A DNA stretch of 64,000 nucleotides from G965232465 sp965232465 (GCA_965232465.1 OZ246977.1:124001-188000); one strand, 5' to 3'. Numbered from the stretch's first letter, positions 7,539 to 16,347 are shown. Translations and numbers: made by a program. Notes: generated by a model not told the origin, from the letters alone.

Positions 7539-8483
7539 TTATGTAGTGTTTACAACGAAAGTTTCCAGATCTTGGGGGGTGTGTAAACTGATACCATGTA
7601 AGCCTGTCATCCGCCGTACCATGCCCGACAATACTTTTCCCGCCCCCAGCTCCAATACCTGTGTAACCCCTTGTTGTTGCAAGGTTATTAAGGTTTCCCG
7701 CCACCGCACCCGCCCGCACACTTGGTCGATCAGCCCTTGGCGGATACTATCTGTGTTTGTTTGGGGTTGGGCGGTTACATTGGTAATAATCGGCACAATC
7801 GGTGTACGCAGGGGGACTTTTGACAGAGCGGATGCCATTTCCACCCGTGCCGGTGCCATTAATGGGCAATGGAAGGGGGCGGATACGGGCAATATCATCG
7901 CCCGTTTTGCCCCCGCCCGTTTTGCCCCGGCGATGGCTTTTTCCACCGCTTGTACATGTCCGCTAATCACCACTTGTCCATCGATGTTGTCATTGGCGGC
8001 ACTGCATTGGTACATGGGGGTTGATGCGTCCCGTGCCACCTGTTCAGCGGCGGCAAAATCCATCCCCAATATGGCCGCCATTGCCCCCATGCCGGCGGGG
8101 ACCGCCCGCTGCATGGCTTGTCCCCGTAATTTTAACAAGGTGGCGGCCGTTGCCACATCGAATACATCCGCCACACATAACGCAGAATATTCCCCCAGCG
8201 AATGCCCCGCTACGCATGCCACATGTGCCTTGGTGTCAAAATGAAAATCCTGTTGTAAGACCCGTGCCACCGCCACAGAAACCGCCATTAATGCCGGTTG
8301 TGTGTTTTCGGTCATATTTAATGTATCCGTATCCCCGGAAAACATTAAGGTGGATAATTTAAAACTGAGGCTGTCATCGACCGTATCAAACACTTGTTTT
8401 GCCGTATCAAATGTGGTGTACAGGTCCTTACCCATACCGATAAATTGTGATCCTTGTCCGGGAAATACAAAACTTTTTGACAT
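7539..8483 (-). CDS. fabD: Malonyl-CoA:ACP transacylase
   Basis: 314 residues from MSKSFVFPGQGSQFIGMG. It moves malonyl groups from CoA to ACP. The nucleophile elbow is GHSLGEYSAL, and the catalytic histidine is in SAPFHCPLM. The start at 8483 is preferred over the ATG at 8495 because AAGGA sits only one base before the latter. It is the first gene of the fatty-acid run; a hairpin repeat lies upstream. Confidence 0.95.
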   Translation of the reverse strand: MSKSFVFPGQGSQFIGMGKDLYTTFDTAKQVFDTVDDSLSFKLSTLMFSGDTDTLNMTENTQPALMAVSVAVARVLQQDFHFDTKAHVACVAGHSLGEYSALCVADVFDVATAATLLKLRGQAMQRAVPAGMGAMAAILGMDFAAAEQVARDASTPMYQCSAANDNIDGQVVISGHVQAVEKAIAGAKRAGAKRAMILPVSAPFHCPLMAPARVEMASALSKVPLRTPIVPIITNVTAQPQTNTDSIRQGLIDQVCGRVRWRETLITLQQQGVTQVLELGAGKVLSGMVRRMTGLHGISLHTPQDLETFVVNTT

Positions 8484-8570
8484 ACTATACTTCATTCCTT
8501 AACAGTTGATTTTAGTATTGTGTACAGAAATATACATAAAATGTCAACAGATATAATAAAAATATTAAAT

Positions 8571-8794
8571 GCGGTTGCAACCACTTGCCACATAGTGGCA
8601 TTGTGGTGTCCGATCGGGGTGCAAAGTGGGGTGAACATGTGTGGGTTTTTGTCATGCGAAGCATGGGTAAATCCACATCAAACGCAAGAATGTACAGAGA
8701 AGCTGGGGCGTTAGCCCCTTAGACTCACCATATAACCAACAAAATAAAATGTGCAGTATAATATGGCGAATCATTTTATACCGAATTGACTATA
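8571..8794 (+). repeat. Dispersed hairpin repeat, copy A
   Basis: Begins at the palindrome GCGGTTGCAACC and ends at ATTGACTATA (8785-8794). Hairpin 2 is GCCAC-ata-GTGGC, the terminal hairpin is CATGC-gaa-GCATG, and the side hairpin is GGGGC-gtta-GCCCC. P1 is weaker than in other copies (GGTGA with TCACC) because of a small insertion. No 5' terminal repeat is recognisable. It fills most of the 303-base gap between fabD and the DinG-like helicase gene. Confidence 0.85.
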
Positions 8795-8798
8795 TATA

Positions 8799-11543
8799 TT
8801 ATGTGTTATAAAATGTGCGGATTATGGTACACGCCTCTGTCAAAGTGCATGTCTGTATTTTTGTGTCTTTGGGAAAGGCGGAGGTAAATCGTGAAGGTAT
8901 GTTTTCCAAACAGACAAAAACGCCCTTGTCTGATTTTGTGCGTAACAAACGCCCAAATGCTTGTTGCAATTTCATGCGGACCAATGCTTCTGTGTATTTT
9001 ATGGGGGCATAGTGGGTATCCCGGGCGGTGTTTACTATATTTCGTAGGGTCCATGGCATGCGTTCCAACACCAACAGGCGTAAACTGTTGCCCACCACAT
9101 CGATGCCATCGCGCACCGCATCTGTGCCCAGCAGGCAACTGTTGCTGTGGTGTTTAAAAATTTCAATCAGGGTGGGAAGGGTAATATCGTTTAGGTGTTG
9201 GGCATATACATCGATACCTTGTGGTGCCAGCTCCGGTTGTATTTTTTTGCCCACCGCTTGTAAGCGGCGAATATTGGTAAATAATCCCAACGCCCCGCCG
9301 TTTGATGCCTGAAACAATGCCACATAGGCTGCCGTCAACTGGGGGATGTCATTTTTTTGTACATCGGTTACACATAAAACAATACTGTTATTTTGATAAT
9401 CAAACGGGCTGTTGTGGGTGGTGATAATAGGGGGCGATTGTACATGTTGTGCCCCCGTACGGATGGGCAACCAATCGGGGTTTTGATCGTGCAGGGTTGC
9501 CGATGTAATGACCGCCCCCCGGTTGGGCCGTAATACCATTTGATAAAACATGTCCATCGGGTCTATGGCATGGCGGATACACCCCACATTTGCCACCCGT
9601 TGTGTATCGGCTGCATCGGTCCAACGGCTTAAAAACAAGCGGTCGATACTGTTGTCGCAACCGTTTTGGTGCGGGGTATTTTCGCTGAGTGATATTAAAA
9701 TATCACACCATGTCTCGACCGGGCGAATGACCCGCCATTTTAGGGCGGATATAAGGTTTTGTAACGCCAATTTTTCCTCTTTGTATAGGGTTTGATTGTC
9801 GGTTACAAGGGTATTTTCCGCTTGTTTTAAAATATGCTGTGCGGGGGGTAATATATCACGGATCTGCTCGAATACCAATTGGGCAAGGGTACGCATAGTA
9901 TGGGGAATATTGTCCGTTCGTATTTCCATATCATATCCATAATCTTGTTTCTGGTTGTGGTGGACATAGTGATACATATCAAACAACAGCTGTTCCATAT
10001 CCCCACTGGGACGATTTTCGTGCAATCGATGTTGCCAACCCTCATCGACCAAGCATTGTGCATGGTGTTGTAGGGTGGTGCGGTGTGGTATTATGGTGGT
10101 GTCGTTTTTGTATACGGCGTCTATTAATGCCATAAGGCTTCCCCCCGTTTGCCACATATCGAGGTTTTCCTTTTTGATTAAAAACCGTCGTAACATATAG
10201 GCATCGCCGCCTGTAAACGATATGCAAAAAGCGGAATCACAGGCATCAAAGAGGTGATGTCCCTCATCGAATACAATATGGGGCAGGCGGTCCTCCGCAT
10301 CGTTTTCGTAATGACGCATGGCATAGTGTAATACAAACGCATGGTTGGTGATAACAATGTCCGCATATTTGGCTTTCCTCAGGGGTACATCGACAAAACA
10401 ATTATCGTGATGGCACCCCGAATGGGTTTCGCCCATATCATATTTTAGGGTCAGGTGTTTTAAAATTTTGCCATTCCTATCGATCACGGCGGATAACCAG
10501 GATGGAAAATCTGTGCCATTAATATCCCCATCTATGCTGTGTTCCGCCCAACGGGCAATCAGCACCATTGATTTAAGTACATGGGCGTCTTGGGATACCC
10601 GTTGGCTTAGGGTTTGAAAGCGGGATAAACACAGGTAATTTTCCCGTCCCTTGCATAACACCACCCTTTGATGTTGTTGTTTTTTGTCGGGGTATAGGGG
10701 GATGACTTGGTCATAAATTTGGTGTTGCAGATTTTTTGTATAGGTGGATATCCACACAGGGGCATCGTTTTTTTCCGCCCATGTGGTGGAGGGTGCCAAA
10801 TATGCGTAAGTTTTGCCCACACCCGTTCCCCCTTCGGCAATGACGATGGTCGGGGTGTCGTCTTGTTTGGGTTGAAATGCCGGCACCAATGATTCGCACA
10901 ATGCGGTTTGTGCCGGGCGGTTTTCCGCCCCGCTGCCCAAAAATGTACGCAGGCGGTGGGTGGTTTCCTCCGCTGTAATGGGGTTGGTGTCGGGGCGGGG
11001 TGGGGGGTGCGTGTTGTGCCATTTGGGCACTCGGTTCCAGATGTCTAATCCTTCGGTTAATGGTTTATGAACAAAGTCTTTTATGTCCAAATGTAACACT
11101 TGTAACAAGGGGGGTGCCCATCCCCATCCGGTTTTGCCCAGCGATACCAACAGGTTTTCCATAGCGGGGCGTCCTGATTCTGTTTTGATGTGGGTTATAA
11201 GGGTGTGTATTGCCCGCAACAGGGCAACCGCCATCGATTCGCCGCTGTTGTCTGTGGGATGTATATGTAAGGCTTGTAGTATACCAGAAACCGTTGGTAC
11301 CACCGGGGTGGCGGGTTTGACAAATGCCCATAATTCCAAAATGTCCAATGCGGCAAAGGAGTCGATTTTTAAACGATCGCATACCAACGCCGTATAACAT
11401 ACAATAATCGGTGTGGGGGGAGTTTGTAAAATCCGTTGGGCGGACATGCTATCATGGGTGTGTACAATCCCATCCGTATCGAGCATAATCCAATCTTGAT
11501 TATGTAAAAATAACAGGGGCATATTTAACTGTAATGTGTTCAT
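8799..11543 (-). CDS. DinG/XPD-like ATP-dependent DNA helicase
   Basis: 914 residues, a superfamily 2 helicase of the DinG/YoaA type. Walker A GGTGVGKTYAYL lies near residue 238 and the DEAH-type box DEGHHLFDA near 425. The C-terminal QAFGRLLR (about 863) is motif VI. Four cysteines (CKGRENYLC and, later, SGCHHDNC) sit where XPD-family enzymes hold a 4Fe-4S cluster. The first roughly 230 residues precede the helicase domain and match the extended N-terminus of alphaproteobacterial homologues. It probably unwinds damaged or structured DNA; the exact role is unknown. It is divergent from the permease at 11688. Confidence 0.88.
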   Translation of the reverse strand: MNTLQLNMPLLFLHNQDWIMLDTDGIVHTHDSMSAQRILQTPPTPIIVCYTALVCDRLKIDSFAALDILELWAFVKPATPVVPTVSGILQALHIHPTDNSGESMAVALLRAIHTLITHIKTESGRPAMENLLVSLGKTGWGWAPPLLQVLHLDIKDFVHKPLTEGLDIWNRVPKWHNTHPPPRPDTNPITAEETTHRLRTFLGSGAENRPAQTALCESLVPAFQPKQDDTPTIVIAEGGTGVGKTYAYLAPSTTWAEKNDAPVWISTYTKNLQHQIYDQVIPLYPDKKQQHQRVVLCKGRENYLCLSRFQTLSQRVSQDAHVLKSMVLIARWAEHSIDGDINGTDFPSWLSAVIDRNGKILKHLTLKYDMGETHSGCHHDNCFVDVPLRKAKYADIVITNHAFVLHYAMRHYENDAEDRLPHIVFDEGHHLFDACDSAFCISFTGGDAYMLRRFLIKKENLDMWQTGGSLMALIDAVYKNDTTIIPHRTTLQHHAQCLVDEGWQHRLHENRPSGDMEQLLFDMYHYVHHNQKQDYGYDMEIRTDNIPHTMRTLAQLVFEQIRDILPPAQHILKQAENTLVTDNQTLYKEEKLALQNLISALKWRVIRPVETWCDILISLSENTPHQNGCDNSIDRLFLSRWTDAADTQRVANVGCIRHAIDPMDMFYQMVLRPNRGAVITSATLHDQNPDWLPIRTGAQHVQSPPIITTHNSPFDYQNNSIVLCVTDVQKNDIPQLTAAYVALFQASNGGALGLFTNIRRLQAVGKKIQPELAPQGIDVYAQHLNDITLPTLIEIFKHHSNSCLLGTDAVRDGIDVVGNSLRLLVLERMPWTLRNIVNTARDTHYAPIKYTEALVRMKLQQAFGRLLRTKSDKGVFVCLENIPSRFTSAFPKDTKIQTCTLTEACTIIRTFYNT

Positions 11544-11610
11544 GTGCCCATAATAGCACCATTATATCCCAACCGCATACGATATTTTTTATATTTTTTA
11601 AAAAATACCC

Positions 11611-11639
11611 TTGACATATACCCTATGGGGGTATATAAT
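11611..11639 (+). promoter_or_regulatory. Strong promoter with a metal-repressor-like palindrome in its spacer
   Basis: TTGACA (11611-11616) and TATAAT (11634-11639) are consensus, 17 bases apart. The spacer holds TATACCC-tatgg-GGGTATA (11617-11635), a perfect 7-base inverted repeat. This resembles operators of CsoR/RcnR-type repressors, which have A/T-flanked C and G runs. It lies about 50 bases before the permease ATG, so a repressor here would block polymerase directly. The regulator is not in the window. Confidence 0.75.
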
Positions 11640-11687
11640 ATATATATTATTTTTTATATACCTGTATTTTTGTAAAGGAAAAGACTT

Positions 11688-12752
11688 ATGAGCAAAACCA
11701 AAGTACCCAGTTGTTGTGCATCCTCTGGTGCCCCACAAAAAAAACGCATCGATTATATATGGTGGGGGTCGTTGCCGACTGTTGTTGTGTTGTTTATATT
11801 GGGGGTTGGGTTTCAAGATGTTATTGTCCCGTACCCGATTATATTGGGTATGGCGGATACGGTTGTGGAAATGGTATCACAAATGTGGTGGGGTGTGGTT
11901 GTGGGTATGGTGTTTATTGGCGTATTATCCAAAGTACCGTCCGCATTTGTGTTGTCCATACTGGGCAAGGGGGGGACGGTATCTGGGCTGTTGCGGGCAA
12001 CTGGGGCGGGGGTATTATTGGATTTGTGTTCCCATGGTATTTTAATGGTAGCGGTAAAATTGTACCAACGGGGGGCAAGTGCCGGACAAGTGATAGCGTT
12101 TTTGCTTGCCAGCCCGTGGAATTCATTTTCGTTAACCCTTATTTTGATTGCCATTATTGGGTTTAAATGGACAATGATATTTATTGTATTGTCCATGGCA
12201 ATTGGTTTAATCACCGGTTATATTTTTGATAAACTGGTTGCCTGTGGGATGGTGCCCAGCAATCCAAACACGGTGCAAATCGAGGAAAACTTTAATTTTT
12301 GGACCGAATCCAAAGCGGGATTAAAACGCACAGAATTTAATACAGCATTGTTTAAAGACATGATATATACGGGTATTCGTGATTCGAAAATTGTCGTACG
12401 GTGGTTGTTATTTGGTATTTTACTGGCGGGGGCATTGCGGGTATTGATGAACCCGGAGCAATTTGAAAGTTTTTTTGGTCCCACTGCCCTTGGGTTGCTG
12501 ATTACCATTTTGGTTGCCACAGTGCTGGAGGTGTGTTCTGAGGGGTCGACCCCGATTAGTGCGGATATTATGACCCGTGCCAATGCCCCGGGCAATAGCT
12601 TTGCATTTTTAATGGCGGGCGTTGCCACCGATTATACGGAAATTATGATATTAAAGGATACGACCAAAAGCTGGCGATTGCCATTGTTTATCCCATTGAT
12701 AACCGTACCGCAGATTGTCGCCGTATCGTTGATAATAAATTATTTTGGTTAA
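11688..12752 (+). CDS. ArsP/YraQ-type permease
   Basis: 354 residues with about eight hydrophobic segments, matching the predicted permease family PF03773, whose ArsP members export organoarsenicals. The N-terminus carries a cysteine pair (PSCCASSG). A conserved-looking loop reads LEVCSEGSTPISADIM, and another LLDLCSHGILM, so cysteines lie in both membrane halves. AAAGGAAAAG precedes the ATG. Its promoter contains a metal-sensor-like palindrome, which with the cysteines suggests metal, metalloid or thiol-reactive substrate export; the substrate is unknown. It diverges from the helicase gene. Confidence 0.8.
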   Translation: MSKTKVPSCCASSGAPQKKRIDYIWWGSLPTVVVLFILGVGFQDVIVPYPIILGMADTVVEMVSQMWWGVVVGMVFIGVLSKVPSAFVLSILGKGGTVSGLLRATGAGVLLDLCSHGILMVAVKLYQRGASAGQVIAFLLASPWNSFSLTLILIAIIGFKWTMIFIVLSMAIGLITGYIFDKLVACGMVPSNPNTVQIEENFNFWTESKAGLKRTEFNTALFKDMIYTGIRDSKIVVRWLLFGILLAGALRVLMNPEQFESFFGPTALGLLITILVATVLEVCSEGSTPISADIMTRANAPGNSFAFLMAGVATDYTEIMILKDTTKSWRLPLFIPLITVPQIVAVSLIINYFG

Positions 12753-12757
12753 TAATT

Positions 12758-12956
12758 GCGGTTGCAACCGCTTGCGACGCAGTCGCATTGTGGTGCAGAG
12801 CGGGGGTGAGTGCGTGTTGTATTTTGTTGCACGAAGTGCAGGAAAATCAACATTAAACGCACGAGGGGCGTAGCCCCTTAGACTCACGATATAACCCACA
12901 AAATAAACTGTGCGGTATAATATGGCGAATCCTTTTATACCGGATTGATTATATAA
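12758..12956 (+). repeat. Dispersed hairpin repeat, copy B
   Basis: Starts six bases after the permease stop with the perfect palindrome GCGGTTGCAACCGC. Hairpin 2 is GCGAC-gca-GTCGC, a compensated variant of GCCAC/GTGGC. P1 is GTGAGT/ACTCAC and P2 is GTGCGTGTTG paired with CAAC...ACGCAC. The terminal hairpin TGCAC-gaa-GTGCA is again compensated, and the side hairpin is GGGGC-gta-GCCCC. The 3' tail carries GTATAA/TTATAC. Copy C follows directly. Confidence 0.85.
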
Positions 12957-12959
12957 TAT

Positions 12960-13155
12960 GGTTGCAACCGCTTGCCACGCAGTCGCATTGTGGTGCAGAG
13001 CGGGGGTGAGTGCGTGTTGTATTTTGTCATGCGAAGCATGGGTAAATCCACATTAAACGCACGAGGGGCGTAGCCCCTTAGACTCACGATATAACGAACA
13101 AAATAAAAAGTGCAGTATAATATGGCGAATCCTTTTATACCGAATGAACTATACT
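12960..13155 (+). repeat. Dispersed hairpin repeat, copy C (tandem with B)
   Basis: Near-identical to copy B in its 5' half, but it carries the CATGC-gaa-GCATG terminal hairpin and AAATCCACAT strand of copy A. As a result P2 has a T opposite C, and hairpin 2 (GCCAC/GTCGC) has one mismatch. This mosaic pattern suggests recombination between repeat copies. It ends before the aspartase promoter region. Confidence 0.85.
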
Positions 13156-13226
13156 ATTGCATGGATTGTATAATAATGGTATGGTATCGGTAAACATTAT
13201 GTACTGAGAAAATATTGGATTTTATT

Positions 13227-14711
13227 ATGGCTATTGCTTTCACCGATGCACCACAAAACCCCGCAACTTGTGATATATCTGAGACCCGTCAAGAAAAAGA
13301 TTTATTGGGTGTGCGTCATGTGCCCATGACTGCGTTGTATGGGGTGCAAACATTACGGGCGATGGAAAATTTTAAAATCACGGATATTCCCCTGTGTCAT
13401 TTTCCCAATTTGGTTATTGCCCTTGCTATGGTAAAAAAATCGGCGGTGCGGGCAAATAATAAATTGGGCATGATCGAAGATGATAAGGCAAGTGCCATAT
13501 CGCAAGCGTGCGATGAAATTATAGCGGGAAAATGGCACAAACATTTTGTTGTCGATGTGATTCAAGGGGGGGCGGGCACTTCCACCAACATGAATGCTAA
13601 CGAAGTTATTGCCAACCGTGCACTGGAAATTATGGGATATGAGCGGGGACAATACGACCATATCCATCCCAATAGCCATGTGAATTTATCGCAATCGACC
13701 AATGATGCATATCCGACCGCCTTACGATTGGGTATTTTGCTAAGCTATGAAAAATATACGGATGCATTATCCGAATTGTGTTATGCCTTAAAGCAAAAAT
13801 CTGTGGAATTTTCCGATGTAGTAAAAATGGGGCGCACCCAGTTACAGGATGCTGTGCCGATGACTTTGGGGCAAGAATTTGGGGCGTGGCATGCCACCAT
13901 AAAAGAAGATATTCAGCAAATGAAAAATGTGGTTGTGGGATATTTTCGTGAAGTGAACATGGGGGCGACCGCCATTGGCACGGGGATTAATGCGGATCCG
14001 GAATATTCCAGTTTGGTTATCGAAGAATTGTCCCACGAATCCGGTTATGAAATGGTCGGGGCCAGCAATCTTATCGAAGCCACATCGGATACGGGGGCAT
14101 TTGTTACATTCAGCAGCGCCCTCAAACGCAATGCGGTAAAAATATCCAAAATCTGTAATGATTTACGGCTGATGTCCAGCGGTCCACGGGCGGGGTTTCA
14201 AGAAATCAATTTACCCCCCATGCAGCCGGGCAGTTCGATTATGCCCGGCAAGGTAAACCCCGTTATTCCTGAAATGGTTAACCAAGTGGCGTTTCAGGTC
14301 ATTGGCAACGATGTAACCGTTACTTTGGCCGCAGAGGCGGGGCAATTACAATTAAATGTGATGGAACCGGTGATTGCATTTAATATGTTACAATCCCTTG
14401 ATTTACAAATTCGGGCGATTAACACTTTGACGGAAAAATGTATTAAGGGGATTACGGCAAATCGTGTACATTGCCTTTGTACGGTCGAAAACAGCATCGG
14501 TATTATCACCGCTTTAAACCCATACATAGGATACGAAAACGCCACCCGCATTGCCAAAATCGCCCTCGAAGAAAATCGAAGTGTTAAGGAAATTATTATT
14601 GCTGAGGGCATTATGACCGAATCAGAAGTAAATGATGTACTCAGCGTCGAAAACATGACCACCCCCAGACGCATTCGTAAAAAAGAAAAAATCATCCCCA
14701 ACTGTGGGTAA
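13227..14711 (+). CDS. aspA: Aspartate ammonia-lyase
   Basis: 494 residues of the fumarase/aspartase superfamily. It deaminates aspartate to fumarate. The superfamily signature GSSIMPGKVNPVIPEMVNQV is complete. GAGTSTNMNANEVIANRA and HPNSHVNLSQSTNDAYPTA are the other active-site motifs. The pattern GMIEDDKASAISQACDEI and the overall length favour aspartase over class II fumarase. The ATG at 13227 is preferred over an upstream in-frame TTG at 13215. It stands alone between repeats and the convergent Panacea cassette. Confidence 0.9.
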   Translation: MAIAFTDAPQNPATCDISETRQEKDLLGVRHVPMTALYGVQTLRAMENFKITDIPLCHFPNLVIALAMVKKSAVRANNKLGMIEDDKASAISQACDEIIAGKWHKHFVVDVIQGGAGTSTNMNANEVIANRALEIMGYERGQYDHIHPNSHVNLSQSTNDAYPTALRLGILLSYEKYTDALSELCYALKQKSVEFSDVVKMGRTQLQDAVPMTLGQEFGAWHATIKEDIQQMKNVVVGYFREVNMGATAIGTGINADPEYSSLVIEELSHESGYEMVGASNLIEATSDTGAFVTFSSALKRNAVKISKICNDLRLMSSGPRAGFQEINLPPMQPGSSIMPGKVNPVIPEMVNQVAFQVIGNDVTVTLAAEAGQLQLNVMEPVIAFNMLQSLDLQIRAINTLTEKCIKGITANRVHCLCTVENSIGIITALNPYIGYENATRIAKIALEENRSVKEIIIAEGIMTESEVNDVLSVENMTTPRRIRKKEKIIPNCG

Positions 14712-14751
14712 TATGGCTGTAATCATAAAACAGACAACGCTTATGTGTGCT

Positions 14752-14925
14752 TTATTTTACCTTATATTTATATACCCAAATATTTTTTAGGACACCTTTT
14801 TTACGATTTCCCACTTGACTATTTTGTATAATTTCCAAAACTGCTTTTTCCATAGCAATTTCTTCATTTTTATATAGTTTTTTAATGGATTTTATAAAGG
14901 CTTTATGTTGCTTTGGCCGTTTCAT
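14752..14925 (-). CDS. Short RelE/ParE-like protein, probably a truncated toxin
   Basis: 57 residues from the ATG at 14925, which shares one base with the stop of the membrane gene (TAATG). The sequence KAFIKSIKKLYKNEEIAMEKAVLEII, then GNRKKGVLKNIWVYKYKVK, resembles the first two thirds of RelE/ParE toxins (helices, then KKGDL..I.VYKFK). The final strands with the usual catalytic residues are missing, because the frame closes at 14752 just before the convergent aspartase end. It may be a decayed toxin, or a small intact third gene kept by translational coupling. Confidence 0.6.
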   Translation of the reverse strand: MKRPKQHKAFIKSIKKLYKNEEIAMEKAVLEIIQNSQVGNRKKGVLKNIWVYKYKVK

Positions 14926-15356
14926 TATTTATATTTTCCTGCCAAAATACCCAATACTGTAAAAAAAACATAAGCGACTATTTCTTGAGCTTGTTGTACG
15001 GGCATTCCTATGGGTATTTTATATTGTCCTGCATATGGAATATATGTTTTTCCTATTACTGCCCCTTCGGTTACACCAAATACGGCGATAATAAGAATAT
15101 AAATGAAAGCGATCACCAATACACAACACACAACAATAATAAGCCTATGCAATAGCTGTGACTGTATGACAGAAGTGACGAAAACAGATATAGTTTCCCA
15201 AAACTCTTGCTTATGGCGTTCACTCTCTACTGCTGTCTTTTTTTTCTCCATCTCAAGTTCATCGGAACTTGGTACGACTTTACTTTGCTGTTTAGGAAAA
15301 GTGTCAGAATCCGTTAGTAAAAAATTATATCTTTTATCGTGCAGTTTATCGTTCAT
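14925..15356 (-). CDS. Two-helix membrane protein, candidate toxin of a Panacea system
   Basis: 143 residues. The N-terminal half is hydrophilic and charged (SSDELEMEKKKTAVESERHKQ). It is followed by a long membrane helix (LIIVVCCVLVIAFIYILIIAVFG, about residues 91-113) and a second hydrophobic segment at the C-terminus (IVAYVFFTVLGILAG). I recognise no catalytic family. Its first 11 bases overlap the end of the Panacea-domain gene, so it is co-expressed with a likely antitoxin. Membrane-acting proteins are among the known toxin partners of Panacea antitoxins, which makes a PanT role plausible but unproven. Confidence 0.6.
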   Translation of the reverse strand: MNDKLHDKRYNFLLTDSDTFPKQQSKVVPSSDELEMEKKKTAVESERHKQEFWETISVFVTSVIQSQLLHRLIIVVCCVLVIAFIYILIIAVFGVTEGAVIGKTYIPYAGQYKIPIGMPVQQAQEIVAYVFFTVLGILAGKYK

Positions 15357-15900
15357 CTATAACCTGTTGTATAAAGTCTTTATAATAATTTTTGATTCTA
15401 TCAAATTCTATTTCTTGGTATTTACCACTACCTTTTTTATTATTTGCATTATAAACTTGATCCCAAGGTGCATCGGGTAAATGCGTTAAACGACTTAATG
15501 CCCATCCTTTATATTTTGCATATCGAGTCCATATATAATCTAACACTTGTTTTACAAAATCATCATTACCAATTATGGGAACTGCTGTTGTAACTTGAAT
15601 ATCCCCAAATTCAGTGGTAATAGATTCATCGTTTATAACTTGAAATGTCATAAAAGGTTCTGTTACAGGGTTGGATCCAAATCGGCGTGCCTCATAATAC
15701 AAAGCAGGTATTACAGGTCCAAAAGGCCAAGCTTCTATTTTATTGGCAAACAATTCTTCCCCTGTCAAACCTGCATAGATTCCATAAGCGATATACACCA
15801 ATTTTTGTATTTTTAAGTTTGTAATATCTTCTCGATTTTCTTGTTTTGCTTTATCTAAAAAATAATTAGCAACCGCTTGAACATGAATTTTATTACTCAT
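15346..15900 (-). CDS. Panacea (SocA-like, DUF4065) domain protein, likely antitoxin
   Basis: 184 residues. The N-terminus VQAVANYFLDKAKQE, LKIQKLVYIAYGIY and AWPFGPVIPALYYEARRFG are the core of the Panacea/SocA domain (formerly DUF4065). Panacea domains act as antitoxins for many unrelated toxins. Here the domain fills the whole protein with no fused effector. AAAGGG lies eleven bases upstream of the ATG. It is first in a three-gene run with the membrane protein and the RelE-like fragment. Confidence 0.85.
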   Translation of the reverse strand: MSNKIHVQAVANYFLDKAKQENREDITNLKIQKLVYIAYGIYAGLTGEELFANKIEAWPFGPVIPALYYEARRFGSNPVTEPFMTFQVINDESITTEFGDIQVTTAVPIIGNDDFVKQVLDYIWTRYAKYKGWALSRLTHLPDAPWDQVYNANNKKGSGKYQEIEFDRIKNYYKDFIQQVIDER

Positions 15901-16038
15901 AACATGCCTTTCCCTTTGTATAATCCAGAAATATTTACTGTATCTTACATAACTATACCTTGCTTTTTTTTAAAATTCAAGAAAAAGTTTACCCTTTATT
16001 ACATTTTGCCAATCTCTATTTTCATCGCCTTTTGTTAA

Positions 16039-16278
16039 TATAGTCAATTAAATGTAATTTGATTGATGGTTGCAACCGCTTGCCACGCAGTGGCATTGTG
16101 GTGTCCGATCGGGGTGAGTGCGTGTGGGTTTTTGTCATGCGACGCATGGGTAAATCCACATCAAACGCAAGAATGTAAAGAGAAGCTGGGGCGTTAGCCC
16201 CTTAGACTCACCATATAACCAACAAAATAAAATGTGCAGTATAATTATGGTGAATCATTTTATACCGTATTGACTATA
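16039..16278 (+). repeat. Dispersed hairpin repeat, copy D (full length with terminal inverted repeats)
   Basis: TATAGTCAAT (16039-16048) and ATTGACTATA (16269-16278) are perfect 10-base terminal inverted repeats. The interior holds GGTTGCAACC (16068), GCCAC-gca-GTGGC (16082-16094), P1 GGTGAGT/ACTCACC (16113-16119 with 16206-16212), P2 GTGTGGGTTT/AAATCCACAT (16122-16131 with 16152-16161), CATGC-gac-GCATG, and GGGGC-gtta-GCCCC (16188-16201). TATA at both ends would fit a TA target duplication. There is no coding capacity, so this is MITE-like. Confidence 0.85.
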
Positions 16279-16347
16279 TCGATAGCATTTTTTAAAATAT
16301 CCAAAAGTATTACAAGGTTCCACTATCTTTACCCACAAAAAACCCTT

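Noticed and set aside
7255..8244. 329-residue plus-strand frame
   Set aside because: Antisense to fabG and fabD, which are unambiguous; it has no ribosome site or recognisable domain.
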